Of a DNA stretch of 64,000 nt, positions 46,516 to 56,662 are shown piece by piece. The DNA comes from Streptomyces specialis (GTDB lineage: Bacteria; Actinomycetota; Actinomycetes; Streptomycetales; Streptomycetaceae), in NCBI RefSeq assembly GCF_001493375.1, contig NZ_LN929897.1, positions 62,001 through 126,000 on the forward strand. Direction: 5' to 3'. Below the pieces are notes generated by a model. That model saw only the letters and a list, made by a program, of their open reading frames with translations. It was not told the origin of the DNA and searched no databases. Numbering within the stretch: position 1 is the first letter of the stretch; each line of letters begins with the position of its first letter. The position numbers and the translations under genes were made by a program.

Positions 46516-47354
46516 TGGGGCAGAAGGTAAACCCGCACGGGTTCCGGCTCGGCATCACCACCGACTTCAAGTCGCGCTGGTACGCCGACAAGCTGTACAA
46601 GGACTACGTCAAGGAAGACGTCGCGATCCGCCGCATGCTCACGCAGGGCATGGAGCGCGCCGGTATCTCCAAGGTGGAGATCGAGCGCACCCGCGACCGC
46701 GTCCGCGTCGACGTCCACACCGCCCGGCCGGGCATCGTCATCGGCCGCCGCGGCGCGGAGGCCGACCGGCTCCGGGGCAACCTGGAGAAGCTGACCGGCA
46801 AGCAGATCCAGTTCAACATCCTCGAGGTCAAAAACCCCGAGCTGGACGCGCAGCTCGTCGCCCAGGCGGTCGCCGAGCAGCTCTCCTCCCGCGTCTCCTT
46901 CCGCCGTGCCATGCGCAAGTCGATGCAGAGCACGATGAAGGCCGGCGCCAAGGGCATCAAGATCCAGTGCGGCGGCCGTCTCGGCGGCGCCGAGATGTCC
47001 CGCTCCGAGTTCTACCGCGAGGGCCGCGTGCCCCTGCACACCCTGCGCGCCAACGTGGACTACGGCTTCTTCGAGGCCCGCACCACCTTCGGCCGCATCG
47101 GGGTCAAGGTCTGGATCTACAAGGGCGACGTGAAGAACATCGCCGAGGTCCGCGCCGAGAACGCCGCCGCCCGCGCCGGGAACCGTCCGGCCCGCGGTCC
47201 CGGTGGTCCCGGTGGCGACCGCCCCGCCCGTGGTCGTGGCGAGCGCGGTGGCCGCGGACGCAGGCCGCAGCAGCAGGGCGCGCCCGCCGCCGAGGCTCCC
47301 AAGGCCGAGGCGCCCGCCGCCCCCGCCGCCGAGAGCACGGGAACGGAGAGCTGA
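46515..47354 (+). CDS. rpsC: 30S ribosomal protein S3
   Basis: A 279-residue protein with a KH domain ([27 protein letters not shown] near residue 74) and the S3 C-terminal domain ([33 protein letters not shown]). The last 60 residues are a Gly/Arg/Ala-rich low-complexity tail ([19 protein letters not shown]), common in actinobacteria. ATG 46515 overlaps the rplV stop by one base. Confidence 0.97.
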   Translation: MGQKVNPHGFRLGITTDFKSRWYADKLYKDYVKEDVAIRRMLTQGMERAGISKVEIERTRDRVRVDVHTARPGIVIGRRGAEADRLRGNLEKLTGKQIQFNILEVKNPELDAQLVAQAVAEQLSSRVSFRRAMRKSMQSTMKAGAKGIKIQCGGRLGGAEMSRSEFYREGRVPLHTLRANVDYGFFEARTTFGRIGVKVWIYKGDVKNIAEVRAENAAARAGNRPARGPGGPGGDRPARGRGERGGRGRRPQQQGAPAAEAPKAEAPAAPAAESTGTES

Positions 47355-47358
47355 GACC

Positions 47359-47778
47359 ATGCTGATCCCTCGCAAGGTCAAGTACCGCAAGCAGCACCAC
47401 CCCAAGCGCAAGGGTGCTGCCAAGGGTGGTACCGAGGTCGCCTTCGGTGAGTACGGCATCCAGGCCGTCACCGGCGCCTACGTGACGAACCGGCAGATCG
47501 AGGCCGCCCGTATCTCGATGACCCGGCACATCAAGCGTGGCGGCAAGGTGTGGATCAACATCTACCCCGACCGTCCGCTGACCAAGAAGCCGGCCGAGAC
47601 CCGCATGGGTTCCGGCAAGGGTTCGCCGGAGTGGTGGATCGCGAACGTCAAGCCGGGGCGCGTGATGTTCGAGCTCTCCTACCCCAACGAGAAGATCGCT
47701 CGTGAGGCGCTGATCCGCGCCGCGCACAAGCTTCCGATGAAGTGCCGGATCGTCCGGCGCGAGGCAGGTGAGGCGTGA
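47359..47778 (+). CDS. rplP: 50S ribosomal protein L16
   Basis: A 139-residue protein near the A site of the large subunit. [37 protein letters not shown] and [23 protein letters not shown] are characteristic. ATG 47359 lies four bases after rpsC. The stop TGA shares its A with the next start. Confidence 0.97.
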   Translation: MLIPRKVKYRKQHHPKRKGAAKGGTEVAFGEYGIQAVTGAYVTNRQIEAARISMTRHIKRGGKVWINIYPDRPLTKKPAETRMGSGKGSPEWWIANVKPGRVMFELSYPNEKIAREALIRAAHKLPMKCRIVRREAGEA

Positions 47779-48020
47779 TGGCAGCCGGTACCAAGGCAGC
47801 GGAGCTCCGGGAGCTGAACGACGAGGAGCTCGTCGTGAAGCTGCGCGAGGCGAAGGAGGAGCTGTTCCGGCTCCGCTTCCAGGCGGCGACCGGCCAGCTC
47901 GAGAACAACAGCCGGCTCAGGGCCGTCCGCAAGGACATCGCCCGGATCTACACGCTGATGCGCGAGCGCGAGCTCGGTATCGAGTCGGTGGAGCCCGCCG
48001 GGGCGGTGGAGAACGCCTGA
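47778..48020 (+). CDS. rpmC: 50S ribosomal protein L29
   Basis: An 80-residue protein near the tunnel exit. [56 protein letters not shown] is the two-helix core; the C-terminal [11 protein letters not shown] tail is typical for the genus. ATG 47778 (TGATG with rplP) is preferred to GTG 47775. Confidence 0.96.
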   Translation: MAAGTKAAELRELNDEELVVKLREAKEELFRLRFQAATGQLENNSRLRAVRKDIARIYTLMRERELGIESVEPAGAVENA

Positions 48021-48301
48021 TGAGTGAGAAGACTGTGACTGAGACGACTGAGCGCGGCCGACGGAAGACCCGTGAGGGTCTGGTCGTCAGCGACAAGATG
48101 GACAAGACCGTCGTTGTCGCTGTCGAGGACCGGGTCAAGCACGCCCTGTACGGCAAGATCATTCGCCGGACGAGCAAGCTCAAGGCCCACGACGAGCAGA
48201 ACGTCGCCGGTATCGGTGACCGCGTTCTTCTGATGGAGACCCGTCCGCTGTCCGCGACCAAGCGCTGGCGCGTCGTGGAGATTCTGGAGAAGGCGAAGTA
48301 A
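48020..48301 (+). CDS. rpsQ: 30S ribosomal protein S17
   Basis: A 93-residue OB-fold 16S rRNA-binding protein: [40 protein letters not shown] and [24 protein letters not shown]. It starts at ATG 48020, sharing a base with the rpmC stop. Confidence 0.97.
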   Translation: MSEKTVTETTERGRRKTREGLVVSDKMDKTVVVAVEDRVKHALYGKIIRRTSKLKAHDEQNVAGIGDRVLLMETRPLSATKRWRVVEILEKAK

Positions 48302-48304
48302 CCA

Positions 48305-48673
48305 ATGATCCAGCAGGAGTCGCGACTGCGCGTCGCCGACAACACGGGTGCCAAGGAGATCCTCTGCATCCGCGTTCTCGGTGGATCCGGGCGCCGCTAC
48401 GCGGGCATCGGTGACGTCATCGTGGCCACCGTCAAGGACGCTATCCCCGGTGGCAATGTGAAGAAGGGCGACGTCGTCAAGGCTGTCGTCGTGCGCGCCG
48501 TCAAGGAGCGCCGGCGGCCGGACGGCTCGTACATCCGCTTCGACGAGAACGCCGCCGTCATCCTCAAGAACGACGGCGACCCCCGTGGCACCCGTATCTT
48601 CGGCCCGGTGGGCCGTGAGCTGCGCGAGAAGAAGTTCATGAAGATCATCTCGCTCGCGCCGGAGGTGCTGTGA
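48305..48673 (+). CDS. rplN: 50S ribosomal protein L14
   Basis: A 122-residue protein at the subunit interface. [40 protein letters not shown] and the conserved [18 protein letters not shown] are clear. It follows rpsQ by three bases and starts the spc part of the superoperon. Confidence 0.97.
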   Translation: MIQQESRLRVADNTGAKEILCIRVLGGSGRRYAGIGDVIVATVKDAIPGGNVKKGDVVKAVVVRAVKERRRPDGSYIRFDENAAVILKNDGDPRGTRIFGPVGRELREKKFMKIISLAPEVL

Positions 48674-48675
48674 GC

Positions 48676-48999
48676 ATGAAGATCAAGAAGGGCGACCTGG
48701 TCCAGGTCATCACCGGTAAGGACAAGGGCAAGCAGGGCAAGGTCATCGTGGCCTTCCCCCGCGAGGACCGCGTCCTGGTCGAGGGTGTCAACCGGGTCAA
48801 GAAGCACACGAAGGCCGGCGCGACCGCCCGCGGGTCCAAGACCGGTGGCATCATCACGACCGAGGCCCCCATCCACGTGAGCAATGTCGCGCTGGTGGTG
48901 GAGAAGGACGGCAAGAAGGTCACCACCCGGATCGGCTACCGCTTCGACGAGGACGGCAACAAGATCCGCGTTGCGCGCCGGACCGGTGAGGACATCTGA
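48676..48999 (+). CDS. rplX: 50S ribosomal protein L24
   Basis: A 107-residue assembly initiator with the KOW motif [22 protein letters not shown] near the start. I chose ATG 48676, nine bases after GGAGGT; GTG 48670 would be only three bases from it. The C-terminus [23 protein letters not shown] is typical. The stop overlaps rplE by one base. Confidence 0.95.
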   Translation: MKIKKGDLVQVITGKDKGKQGKVIVAFPREDRVLVEGVNRVKKHTKAGATARGSKTGGIITTEAPIHVSNVALVVEKDGKKVTTRIGYRFDEDGNKIRVARRTGEDI

Positions 49000-49565
49000 T
49001 GACCACTGCCACCGCCAACGCCGTGCCGCGTCTGAAGACGCGGTACCGCGAAGAGATCATCGGCAAGCTGCGTGACGAGTTCCAGTACCCGAACATCATG
49101 CAGGTGCCGGGCCTGACCAAGATCGTGGTCAACATGGGTGTGGGCGACGCCGCCCGCGACTCCAAGCTGATCGAGGGCGCCGTGCGCGACCTCGCCACGA
49201 TCACCGGTCAGAAGCCGACCGTGACCAAGGCCCGCAAGTCCATCGCGCAGTTCAAGCTGCGCGAGGGGCAGCCGATCGGCGCGCACGTGACGCTGCGCGG
49301 CGACCGGATGTGGGAGTTCCTCGACCGGCTGCTGTCGCTGGCGCTGCCGCGCATCCGCGACTTCCGCGGCCTGTCCCCCAAGCAGTTCGACGGGCGGGGG
49401 AACTACACGTTCGGTCTCACGGAGCAGGTCATGTTCCACGAGATCGACCCCGACCGCATCGACCGGGTGCGGGGCATGGACATCACCGTGGTCACCACGG
49501 CCACGACCGACGACGAGGGCCGCAGCCTGCTGCGCCTCCTCGGATTCCCCTTCAAGGAGGCGTGA
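48999..49565 (+). CDS. rplE: 50S ribosomal protein L5
   Basis: A 188-residue 5S rRNA-binding protein: [36 protein letters not shown], then [33 protein letters not shown], and the end [18 protein letters not shown] 48999 overlaps the rplX stop. Confidence 0.97.
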   Translation: MTTATANAVPRLKTRYREEIIGKLRDEFQYPNIMQVPGLTKIVVNMGVGDAARDSKLIEGAVRDLATITGQKPTVTKARKSIAQFKLREGQPIGAHVTLRGDRMWEFLDRLLSLALPRIRDFRGLSPKQFDGRGNYTFGLTEQVMFHEIDPDRIDRVRGMDITVVTTATTDDEGRSLLRLLGFPFKEA

Positions 49566-49567
49566 CC

Positions 49568-49753
49568 GTGGCGAAGAAGGCTCTGATCGCCAAGGCCAGC
49601 CGCAAGCCGAAGTTCGCCGTGCGTGGCTACACGCGCTGCCAGCGCTGCGGCCGGCCGCACTCCGTGTACCGCAAGTTCGGCCTGTGCCGTGTGTGCCTCC
49701 GTGAGATGGCGCACCGCGGCGAGCTGCCGGGCGTCACCAAGAGCTCCTGGTAA
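49568..49753 (+). CDS. rpsN: 30S ribosomal protein S14, zinc-binding type
   Basis: A 61-residue S14 of the short zinc (Z) form, with [20 protein letters not shown] holding the four cysteines near residues 24-43, ending [12 protein letters not shown] 49568 follows rplE by two bases, with AAGGAGG inside the rplE end. Streptomyces usually keep a longer zinc-free paralogue elsewhere. Confidence 0.96.
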   Translation: MAKKALIAKASRKPKFAVRGYTRCQRCGRPHSVYRKFGLCRVCLREMAHRGELPGVTKSSW

Positions 49754-49835
49754 CACCGACTACGCCGTAGGTCCCGTGTCCGCGCGTCACCGCGCGGGCG
49801 AGGAAACCCCGGCGAGAGAGGCCCAAGGCCGTTAC

Positions 49836-50234
49836 ATGACCATGACCGATCCGATCGCAGACATGCTGACCCGTCTGCGGAACGCGAACTCGGCGTACCA
49901 CGACTCCGTCGTGATGCCGCACAGCAAGATCAAGTCGCACATCGCGGAGATCCTCCAGCAGGAGGGCTACATCACCGGCTGGAAGACCGAGGAAGCCCAG
50001 GTGGGCAAGGCCCTCGTGCTCGAGCTGAAGTACGGCCCGAACCGCGAGCGCTCGATCGCCGGCATCAAGCGGATCTCCAAGCCGGGCCTTCGGGTCTACG
50101 CGAAGTCCACGAGTCTGCCGAAGGTGCTCGGCGGCCTGGGCGTGGCGATCATCTCCACGTCGCACGGGCTGCTCACCGACAAGCAGGCGCAGAAGAAGGG
50201 CGTGGGTGGGGAAGTCCTCGCCTACGTCTGGTGA
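49836..50234 (+). CDS. rpsH: 30S ribosomal protein S8
   Basis: A 132-residue 16S-binding protein, in many bacteria a repressor of the spc operon. It begins [25 protein letters not shown] and ends [13 protein letters not shown], with the [12 protein letters not shown] motif. ATG 49836 gives the family length; ATG 49842 is two codons later. The 82-base gap before it is larger than elsewhere in the cluster. Confidence 0.96.
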   Translation: MTMTDPIADMLTRLRNANSAYHDSVVMPHSKIKSHIAEILQQEGYITGWKTEEAQVGKALVLELKYGPNRERSIAGIKRISKPGLRVYAKSTSLPKVLGGLGVAIISTSHGLLTDKQAQKKGVGGEVLAYVW

Positions 50235-50256
50235 CGGAAGGGAACGGAGGAGAGCC

Positions 50257-50796
50257 ATGTCGCGTATTGGCAAGCAGCCGATCCAGATTCCCGCCGGTGT
50301 GGACGTCACCATCGAGGGGCGCAAGGTCGAGGTGAAGGGCCCCAAGGGCGCCCTGTCGCACACCGTCGTCGCGCCGATCGAGGTGTCCCGTGGCGAGGAC
50401 GGTGCCATCCTGGTGAGCCGTCCCAACGACGAGAACCGCTACCGTGCTCTGCACGGCCTGTCGCGCACGCTGGTGGCCAACATGATCACCGGTGTCACTC
50501 AGGGCTACATCAAGAAGCTCGAGATCAGCGGCGTCGGTTACCGCGTCCAGGCCAAGGGCACCAGCCTCGAGTTCTCGCTGGGCTACAGCCACCCGATTCT
50601 CGTCGAGCCCCCGGAGGGCATCGCGTTCAAGGTCGAGACCCCGACCCGGTTCAGCGTCGAGGGGATCGACAAGCAGAAGGTCGGCGAGGTCGCGGCCAAC
50701 ATCCGCAAGCTGCGGAAGCCCGACCCGTACAAGGCCAAGGGCGTGAAGTACGAGGGCGAAGTCATCCGCCGCAAGGTCGGAAAGGCTGGTAAGTAG
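50257..50796 (+). CDS. rplF: 50S ribosomal protein L6
   Basis: A 179-residue protein near the factor-binding site. [37 protein letters not shown] and the C-terminal [25 protein letters not shown] are diagnostic. The ATG is preceded by GGAGGAGA. Confidence 0.97.
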   Translation: MSRIGKQPIQIPAGVDVTIEGRKVEVKGPKGALSHTVVAPIEVSRGEDGAILVSRPNDENRYRALHGLSRTLVANMITGVTQGYIKKLEISGVGYRVQAKGTSLEFSLGYSHPILVEPPEGIAFKVETPTRFSVEGIDKQKVGEVAANIRKLRKPDPYKAKGVKYEGEVIRRKVGKAGK

Positions 50797-50798
50797 CC

Positions 50799-51182
50799 AT
50801 GGCATACGGCATCAAGATCGCCAAGGGCGACGCGCGCAAGCGTGTCGCGAACAAGCGCCGCCACGTGCGCATCCGCAAGAAGATCTCCGGCACGACCGAG
50901 CGTCCGCGCCTGGTGGTGACTCGTTCCAACCGCCACATGGTGGCGCAGGTCGTGGACGACACCGTCGGGCACACGCTCGCCTCCGCCTCGTCTCTCGACG
51001 TGTCCATCCGTGGCGCCGAGGGCGACAAGAGCGACAAGGCCAAGCGCGTCGGCGCGCTGGTGGCCGAGCGGGCCAGGGCCGCGGGCGTCGAGGCCGTGGT
51101 GTTCGACCGCGGGGGTAACAGGTACGCCGGGCGCGTCGCCGCGCTGGCGGACGCCGCCCGCGAGGCGGGGCTCAAGTTCTGA
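50799..51182 (+). CDS. rplR: 50S ribosomal protein L18
   Basis: A 127-residue 5S rRNA-binding protein: [42 protein letters not shown] and the ending [28 protein letters not shown]. It follows rplF by two bases. Confidence 0.97.
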   Translation: MAYGIKIAKGDARKRVANKRRHVRIRKKISGTTERPRLVVTRSNRHMVAQVVDDTVGHTLASASSLDVSIRGAEGDKSDKAKRVGALVAERARAAGVEAVVFDRGGNRYAGRVAALADAAREAGLKF

Positions 51183-51219
51183 GCCGGTCCCGTCGACTGA
51201 ATCGAGAGAGGTAATTCCA

Positions 51220-51822
51220 ATGGCTGGACCACAGCGCCGCGGTGGTGGCGCGGGGGGCGGCGAGCGGCGGGACCGTAAGGGCCGGGACGGCGGCGCCGCC
51301 GCCGAGAAGACCGCGTACGTCGAGCGTGTCGTCGCGATCAACCGTGTCGCCAAGGTAGTGAAGGGTGGTCGCCGCTTCAGCTTCACCGCGCTGGTCGTGG
51401 TGGGCGACGGCGACGGCACCGTCGGTGTCGGGTACGGCAAGGCCAAGGAGGTGCCGGCCGCCATCGCCAAGGGTGTCGAGGAGGCCAAGAAGCACTTCTT
51501 CAAGGTCCCCCGCATCCAGGGCACCATCCCGCACCCGTTCCAGGGTGAGGAAGCCGCGGGTGTCGTGCTGCTCAAGCCGGCCTCGCCGGGTACCGGCGTG
51601 ATCGCCGGCGGCCCGGTGCGCGCCGTGCTGGAGTGCGCGGGCATCCACGACGTGCTGAGCAAGTCGCTCGGCTCGTCCAACCCGATCAACATCGTGCACG
51701 CCACGGTGGCCGCTCTGAAGGGCCTTCAGCGCCCCGAGGAGATCGCCGCCCGCCGTGGTCTGCCGCTCGAGGACGTCGCTCCCGCCGCTCTGCTGCGGGC
51801 GCGCGCCGGGGTGGGTGCGTGA
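51220..51822 (+). CDS. rpsE: 30S ribosomal protein S5
   Basis: A 200-residue protein of the mRNA entry and decoding region. A Gly/Arg-rich N-terminal tail ([21 protein letters not shown]) precedes [43 protein letters not shown], the spectinomycin loop, which looks wild type. The start is ATG 51220 with GAGAGAGG upstream. The stop overlaps rpmD (TGATG). Confidence 0.97.
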   Translation: MAGPQRRGGGAGGGERRDRKGRDGGAAAEKTAYVERVVAINRVAKVVKGGRRFSFTALVVVGDGDGTVGVGYGKAKEVPAAIAKGVEEAKKHFFKVPRIQGTIPHPFQGEEAAGVVLLKPASPGTGVIAGGPVRAVLECAGIHDVLSKSLGSSNPINIVHATVAALKGLQRPEEIAARRGLPLEDVAPAALLRARAGVGA

Positions 51823-52004
51823 TGGCCCGGCTGAAGATCACTCAGGTCAAGTCCCGCATCGGGAGCAAGCAGAACCACCGGGAGACGCTGCGCTCGCTCG
51901 GGCTGCGGCGTATCAACGACGTGGTCGTCAAGGAAGACCGCCCGGAGATCCGCGGCATGGCCACGACCGTGCGGCATCTGGTGACGGTCGAGGAGGTGGA
52001 CTGA
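51822..52004 (+). CDS. rpmD: 50S ribosomal protein L30
   Basis: A 60-residue protein: [58 protein letters not shown]. It matches the usual bacterial L30 in length and sequence. It starts at ATG 51822, sharing a base with the rpsE stop. Confidence 0.97.
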   Translation: MARLKITQVKSRIGSKQNHRETLRSLGLRRINDVVVKEDRPEIRGMATTVRHLVTVEEVD

Positions 52005-52005
52005 G

Positions 52006-52485
52006 ATGGCGGACCTCGCCAAGAAGGAGACCGCCACGAGCGGCCCCCTGAAGCTCCACGACCTGCGTCCCGCGCCGGGCGCCAAGAAGGCCAAGATCCG
52101 GGTGGGTCGTGGTGAGGCGTCCAAGGGCAAGACCGCGGGCCGCGGCACCAAGGGCACCAAGGCCCGGTACCAGGTCAGGGCGGGCTTCGAGGGCGGTCAG
52201 CTCCCGCTGATCCAGCGGCTGCCGAAGCTCAAGGGCTTCCGCAACCCCGCCCACAAGCAGTTCCAGGTCGTCAACCTCGACCGTCTCGCCGCCCTCTACC
52301 CGGAGGGTGGAGAGGTGACCGTCGAGGACCTGGTCGCCAAGGGCGCGGTGCGCAAGAACGAGCTCGTGAAGGTGCTGGGTTCCGGTGAGATCTCCGTGGC
52401 CCTGACGGTGACGGTCGACGCCGTCTCCGCCTCGGCGAAGGAGAAGATCACCGCGGCCGGTGGCACCGTCACCGACGGTTCCTGA
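52006..52485 (+). CDS. rplO: 50S ribosomal protein L15
   Basis: A 159-residue assembly protein. The core [52 protein letters not shown] is typical, and [28 protein letters not shown] ends the fold. The first dozen residues ([13 protein letters not shown]) are longer than I recall for relatives. It lies one base after rpmD and ends at a strong hairpin. Confidence 0.96.
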   Translation: MADLAKKETATSGPLKLHDLRPAPGAKKAKIRVGRGEASKGKTAGRGTKGTKARYQVRAGFEGGQLPLIQRLPKLKGFRNPAHKQFQVVNLDRLAALYPEGGEVTVEDLVAKGAVRKNELVKVLGSGEISVALTVTVDAVSASAKEKITAAGGTVTDGS

Positions 52486-52513
52486 GTCGGTGGACGCACG
52501 GCCGAAAAGGTAA

Positions 52514-52560
52514 GACTGACCGGGGACGTCCGCGCATGGGCGTCCCCGGTCAGTCGTTCC
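52514..52560 (+). terminator. Terminator between rplO and secY
   Basis: GACTGACCGGGGACG (52514-52528) pairs perfectly over 15 bases with 52541-52555 around a 12-base loop, followed by GTTCC. Confidence 0.75.
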
Positions 52561-52585
52561 GGCCCGGGGCCCGCGCCGGTAAGGT
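52557..52585 (+). promoter_or_regulatory. Candidate secY promoter
   Basis: TTCCGG (52557-52562), 17 bases, TAAGGT (52580-52585) directly follows the terminator and lies 90 bases before secY. A similar TAAGGT box occurs at 26906 upstream of rpoB. Confidence 0.48.
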
Positions 52586-52675
52586 GGCGTCCGTTGTCGT
52601 CACCCGTTCTGTCATATTCATTGGACTTCTAAGACCGAACCTCTCGCGCTCACCGCGGGGGGCGCAGGAGGAGCC

Positions 52676-54001
52676 GTGCTCACCGCGTTCGCACGGGCGT
52701 TCCAGACGCCCGACCTGCGTAAGAAGCTGGTCTTCACACTTGGCATCGTCGTGCTGTTCCGGCTCGGCCAGCACGTCCCGGTGCCCGGGGTCAGCTTCCA
52801 GAACGTCGATCAGTGTGTGAAGGAGGCCGAGGACCTCGGAGGGGGTTCGAGTCTGTTCGGTCTGGTGAACATGTTCAGCGGCGGGGCGTTGCTGCAGCTC
52901 ACCGTGTTCGCCCTCGGCATCATGCCCTACATCACCGCGAGCATCATCCTTCAGTTGCTCGTGGTCGTGATCCCCCGGCTGGAGGCCCTCAAGAAGGAGG
53001 GACAGGCCGGCCAGGCGAAGATCACCCAGTACACGCGGTATCTCACCATGGCTCTCGCCGTGCTCCAGGCGACGGGTCTGGTGGCGACCGCCCGCAGTGG
53101 CACCCTCTTCCCCCAGTGCACGGTGCGTAACGACATCATCCCCGACGACTCCGTCTTCACGACGCTGGTCATGGTGATTGCCCTCACATCCGCCACCGCA
53201 CTCATCATGTGGATGGGTGAACTGATTACCGACCGGGGTATCGGTAACGGCATGTCCATGCTGATGTTCGTCTCCATCGCCGCCGGGTTCCCGGCTTCGC
53301 TGTGGCAGATCAAGCAGCAGGGCAGCCTGGCCGACGGCTGGATCGAATTCGGCACCGTCGTCGCGTGCGGTCTCGCCATGGTCGGGCTGGTGGTCTTCGT
53401 CGAGCTGGCGCAGCGCCGCATCCCCGTGCAGTACGCCAAGCGGATGATCGGGCGCCGTTCCTACGGTGGCACCTCGACGTACATCCCGCTCAAGGTCAAT
53501 CAGGCGGGTGTGATTCCTGTCATCTTCGCCTCGTCGCTGCTCTACATTCCGCAGCTCCTCGTGCAGTTCGCCGGGTCCGATTCCGGCGGCTGGACGGACT
53601 GGGTGACCCGGCATTTCACCGGCGGTGACCACCCGTACTACATCACTACGTACTTCCTGCTCATCGTCTTCTTCGCCTTCTTCTACGTGGCCATCACCTT
53701 CAACCCCGAAGACGTAGCCGAAAACATGAAGAAGTATGGTGGGTTCATCCCGGGTATCCGGGCGGGCCGTCCCACGGTCGAGTACCTGAGCTACGTGCTG
53801 AACCGCATCACGTGGCCGGGGTCGCTCTATCTGGGTCTGATCGCCTTGGTGCCTACCGTGGCGCTGGTGATGTTCAACGCAGAGCAGGACTTCCCATTCG
53901 GTGGGACATCCATTCTGATCATCGTGGGTGTCGGCCTGGAAACGGTGCGGCAGATTGAGAGTCAGCTCCACCAGCGCAATTACGAAGGGTTCCTACGCTG
54001 A
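52676..54001 (+). CDS. secY: Preprotein translocase subunit SecY
   Basis: The 441-residue channel protein of the Sec export system, with ten membrane helices. Typical segments: LGIMPYITASIILQLLVVVIPRLEALKKEGQAG near residue 80, GELITDRGIGNGMSMLMF near residue 180, RRSYGGTSTYIPLKVNQAGVIPVIFASSLL near residue 259, and NPEDVAENMKKYGGFIPGIRAGRPT near residue 343. GTG 52676 has AGGAGGAGCC upstream. The stop overlaps adk (TGATG). Confidence 0.97.
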   Translation: MLTAFARAFQTPDLRKKLVFTLGIVVLFRLGQHVPVPGVSFQNVDQCVKEAEDLGGGSSLFGLVNMFSGGALLQLTVFALGIMPYITASIILQLLVVVIPRLEALKKEGQAGQAKITQYTRYLTMALAVLQATGLVATARSGTLFPQCTVRNDIIPDDSVFTTLVMVIALTSATALIMWMGELITDRGIGNGMSMLMFVSIAAGFPASLWQIKQQGSLADGWIEFGTVVACGLAMVGLVVFVELAQRRIPVQYAKRMIGRRSYGGTSTYIPLKVNQAGVIPVIFASSLLYIPQLLVQFAGSDSGGWTDWVTRHFTGGDHPYYITTYFLLIVFFAFFYVAITFNPEDVAENMKKYGGFIPGIRAGRPTVEYLSYVLNRITWPGSLYLGLIALVPTVALVMFNAEQDFPFGGTSILIIVGVGLETVRQIESQLHQRNYEGFLR

Positions 54002-54657
54002 TGCGAATCGTCCTCGTCGGACCGCCGGGCGCGGGTAAGGGCACGCAAGCCGCGTTGCTCGCCGAGCGCCTCGCCATTCCGCACATCTCCACCGGCGATC
54101 TGTTCCGCGCCAACATCAGTCAGGGCACGGACCTCGGCCGCCAGGTCGAGTCCATCCTGCGTGAGGGCGGACTCGTACCGGACGAGATCACTGTGGCGAT
54201 GGCCGCGAACCGGCTCGCCCAGCCGGACGCCGGGGACGGTTTCCTGCTCGACGGCTTCCCCCGCAACATCGCCCAGGCCAAGGCCCTGGACGGGATGCTG
54301 GTGGAGGCCGGGCACAAGCTCGACGCGGTGCTGGACCTGGAGGTCCCCGAGGACGAGGTGGTCAAGCGCATCGCCGGCCGCCGCACCTGTCGCAAGGACA
54401 GCAGCCACGCGTTCCACTCGACGTACCGGCCCCCGCTGAAGGACGGCGTCTGCGACGTCTGTGGCGGCGAGCTGTACCAGCGCGAGGACGACCGCGAGGA
54501 CACCGTCCGCAAGCGGCTCTCGGTCTACCACCAGGAGACCGAGCCCATCATCGACTACTACCGCGCGCAGGGCCTGGTCTCCACGATCCCGGCCCTCGCC
54601 CCGGTTTCCGACGTCACCCAGCGGGCGCTGGACGCCCTGCCGGAACGCGCCGCCTGA
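54001..54657 (+). CDS. adk: Adenylate kinase
   Basis: A 218-residue enzyme converting ATP + AMP to two ADP. P-loop GPPGAGKGTQ at residues 7-16, AMP-site PHISTGDLFR near residue 30, FLLDGFPRN near residue 81, and a long LID domain with a zinc-type site (RRTCRKDSSHAFH and CDVCGGEL). Adenylate kinase next to secY is the common bacterial order. ATG 54001 shares a base with the secY stop. Confidence 0.97.
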   Translation: MRIVLVGPPGAGKGTQAALLAERLAIPHISTGDLFRANISQGTDLGRQVESILREGGLVPDEITVAMAANRLAQPDAGDGFLLDGFPRNIAQAKALDGMLVEAGHKLDAVLDLEVPEDEVVKRIAGRRTCRKDSSHAFHSTYRPPLKDGVCDVCGGELYQREDDREDTVRKRLSVYHQETEPIIDYYRAQGLVSTIPALAPVSDVTQRALDALPERAA

Positions 54658-54683
54658 TCCGGCGCCCGAGAGGAATATCACCC

Positions 54684-55520
54684 ATGGTGGAAATCAAGAC
54701 CCCCGAGCAGATCGCGAAAATGCGCGCGGCCGGTCTTGTCGTCGCCGAGATACACCGCCGCTGTGCCCAGGCGGCGGTGCCCGGCGCCACCACCAAGGAG
54801 CTGGACGACATCGCGGCACAGGTGCTGGCCGAGCGGGACGCCAAGCCGAACTTCCTCGGCTACGGCGGCTTCCCGGCCAGCATCTGCACGTCGGTGAACG
54901 ACGTCGTGGTGCACGGCATCCCGGACCGGGAGACCGTGCTCAAGGCGGGCGACATCATCTCGATCGACGCCGGCGCGATCGTCGACGGCTGGCACGCGGA
55001 CGCGGCGCTGACGGTCTTCGTGGGGGAGGGGCACGCGTCCTCGCTCCACGAGTTGAGCCGGGTGACCGAGGAGTCGCTGTGGGCCGGCATCGCCGCGATG
55101 CGCAAGGGCAACCGGCTGGTGGACATCTCCAAGGCCATCGAGACCTACATCCGCCGCCAGCCGCTCCCGCCGTCCGGCAAGTACGGCATCGTGGAGAACT
55201 ACGGCGGCCACGGCATCGGCAGCGAGATGCACATGGACCCGCACCTGCTGAACTACGTGGACCGCCGGCGCGGGCGCGGCCCGCGCCTGGTGCCCGGGTT
55301 CTGCCTGGCGATCGAGCCGATGCTCTCGCTGGGCACCCCCAAGACGCACGTGCTGGCCGACGAGTGGACCGTGAAGACGAACGACGGCACCTGGGCCGCG
55401 CACTGGGAGCACTCGGTGGCGCTGCTGGAGGAGGGCCCGCTCGTGCTCACCGCCGTGGACGGCGGCCGGGCCAAGCTCGCGGAGCTGGGCGTCACGGCCG
55501 CACCTGATCCGCTGGCTTAA
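54684..55520 (+). CDS. map: Methionine aminopeptidase, type I
   Basis: A 278-residue dinuclear metal enzyme that removes the initiator Met. Ligands are visible in SIDAGAIVDGWHADAALT (two Asp), NYGGHGIGSEMHMDPHLLNY (His), FCLAIEPML (Glu) and WEHSVALLEEG. GAGAGGAA precedes ATG 54684. It completes the secY-adk-map unit. Confidence 0.95.
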   Translation: MVEIKTPEQIAKMRAAGLVVAEIHRRCAQAAVPGATTKELDDIAAQVLAERDAKPNFLGYGGFPASICTSVNDVVVHGIPDRETVLKAGDIISIDAGAIVDGWHADAALTVFVGEGHASSLHELSRVTEESLWAGIAAMRKGNRLVDISKAIETYIRRQPLPPSGKYGIVENYGGHGIGSEMHMDPHLLNYVDRRRGRGPRLVPGFCLAIEPMLSLGTPKTHVLADEWTVKTNDGTWAAHWEHSVALLEEGPLVLTAVDGGRAKLAELGVTAAPDPLA

Positions 55521-55573
55521 CGATCTTGTTCGGTGGGAAAGATCACCGATTCGTTTTTTCCCAAGGGGTGCCG

Positions 55574-55579
55574 TAGACT
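55574..55579 (+). promoter_or_regulatory. Candidate -10 box of the infA promoter
   Basis: TAGACT (55574-55579) follows a T6 run at 55554-55559, which is unusual in this GC-rich DNA. The -35 element at 17-18 bases (TTCGTT or TCGTTT) is weak. The site is about 75 bases before infA. Confidence 0.4.
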
Positions 55580-55654
55580 GGTCAGTCGGTCCTGGTGCAC
55601 CCGTCTGTCCAGGGCCATCCAGGTAGCCGATCCCGGAAGGTGAAGCGCTCAAGC

Positions 55655-55876
55655 ATGGCCAAAAAACAAGGGGCCATCGAGATCGAGGGCACCGTCGTCG
55701 AGTCTCTGCCGAACGCGATGTTCAAGGTGGAGCTCCAGAACGGACACCAGGTTCTCGCGCACATCAGCGGCAAGATGCGGATGCACTACATCCGTATCCT
55801 GCCCGACGACCGGGTCGTGGTGGAGCTGTCTCCCTACGACCTGACGCGCGGGCGGATCGTCTACCGCTACAAGTAG
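55655..55876 (+). CDS. infA: Translation initiation factor IF-1
   Basis: A 73-residue OB-fold factor that binds the 30S A site: [73 protein letters not shown]-type sequence throughout. ATG 55655 is preceded by GGAAGGTG; the frame opens upstream at 55595. Confidence 0.98.
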   Translation: MAKKQGAIEIEGTVVESLPNAMFKVELQNGHQVLAHISGKMRMHYIRILPDDRVVVELSPYDLTRGRIVYRYK

Positions 55877-55920
55877 CACCACGTAGACACAGCAGATCAA
55901 GACCCGGAGAGCCTCAACTC

Positions 55921-56034
55921 ATGAAGGTCAGGCCGAGCGTCAAGAAGATCTGCGACAAGTGCAAGGTGATCCGCCGCCACGGGCGCGTCATGGTCATCTG
56001 CGAGAACCTGCGCCACAAGCAGCGCCAGGGCTGA
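55921..56034 (+). CDS. rpmJ: 50S ribosomal protein L36
   Basis: A 37-residue protein too short for standard open-frame cut-offs: [20 protein letters not shown] at the start and [12 protein letters not shown] at the end. Cys 11, Cys 14, Cys 27 and His 32 form the zinc site, so it is the C+ form. CCGGAGAG precedes ATG 55921. It lies between infA and rpsM as is usual. Confidence 0.96.
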   Translation: MKVRPSVKKICDKCKVIRRHGRVMVICENLRHKQRQG

Positions 56035-56217
56035 CCGCACCGTACTTTTCGCAGCCGCTTCGCGGACGCACGCGACAACAGCTCACAGCAGATACCCGAC
56101 CCCTCGCTCTGCGCGGGGACGACACCCCCGGTCGGAGGCCGGGGACCCGGGACCTCGACGGTCAGGGAACGGTGCTGCGTCAGACCTCCGACGACACCAC
56201 ATCAGGAGCCACACCAC

Positions 56218-56598
56218 ATGGCACGCCTCGCAGGCGTCGACCTTCCGCGTGACAAGCGCGTCGAGGTCGCTCTCACCTACGTCTTCGGCATCGGGCGCAC
56301 CCTTGCCAAGGAGACGCTCGCCAACACCGGGGTGAACCCGGACACGCGCGTGCGTGATCTGGTCGAGGAAGACCTCGTCAAGATCCGCGAGTACGTGGAC
56401 AACAACATCCGCACCGAGGGTGACCTCCGTCGCGAGATCCAGGCCGACATCCGCCGCAAGGTCGAGATCCAGTGCTACGAGGGCATCCGTCACCGCCGTG
56501 GCCTGCCCGTTCACGGCCAGCGGACCAAGACCAACGCCCGCACCCGCAAGGGCCCGCGTCGCGCGATCGCCGGCAAGAAGAAGCCGGGCAAGAAGTAG
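56218..56598 (+). CDS. rpsM: 30S ribosomal protein S13
   Basis: A 126-residue head protein contacting the P-site t[45 protein letters not shown] and [32 protein letters not shown] are diagnostic. A 183-base gap precedes it, with a CCCCGG/CCGGGG hairpin near 56126-56144, and no clear promoter. Confidence 0.97.
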   Translation: MARLAGVDLPRDKRVEVALTYVFGIGRTLAKETLANTGVNPDTRVRDLVEEDLVKIREYVDNNIRTEGDLRREIQADIRRKVEIQCYEGIRHRRGLPVHGQRTKTNARTRKGPRRAIAGKKKPGKK

Positions 56599-56662
56599 TC
56601 CGACCGGACGCCGCAAGCGGTCCGGCAGCAGGACCGACCACCTCCACGGGAGTTAACACCAC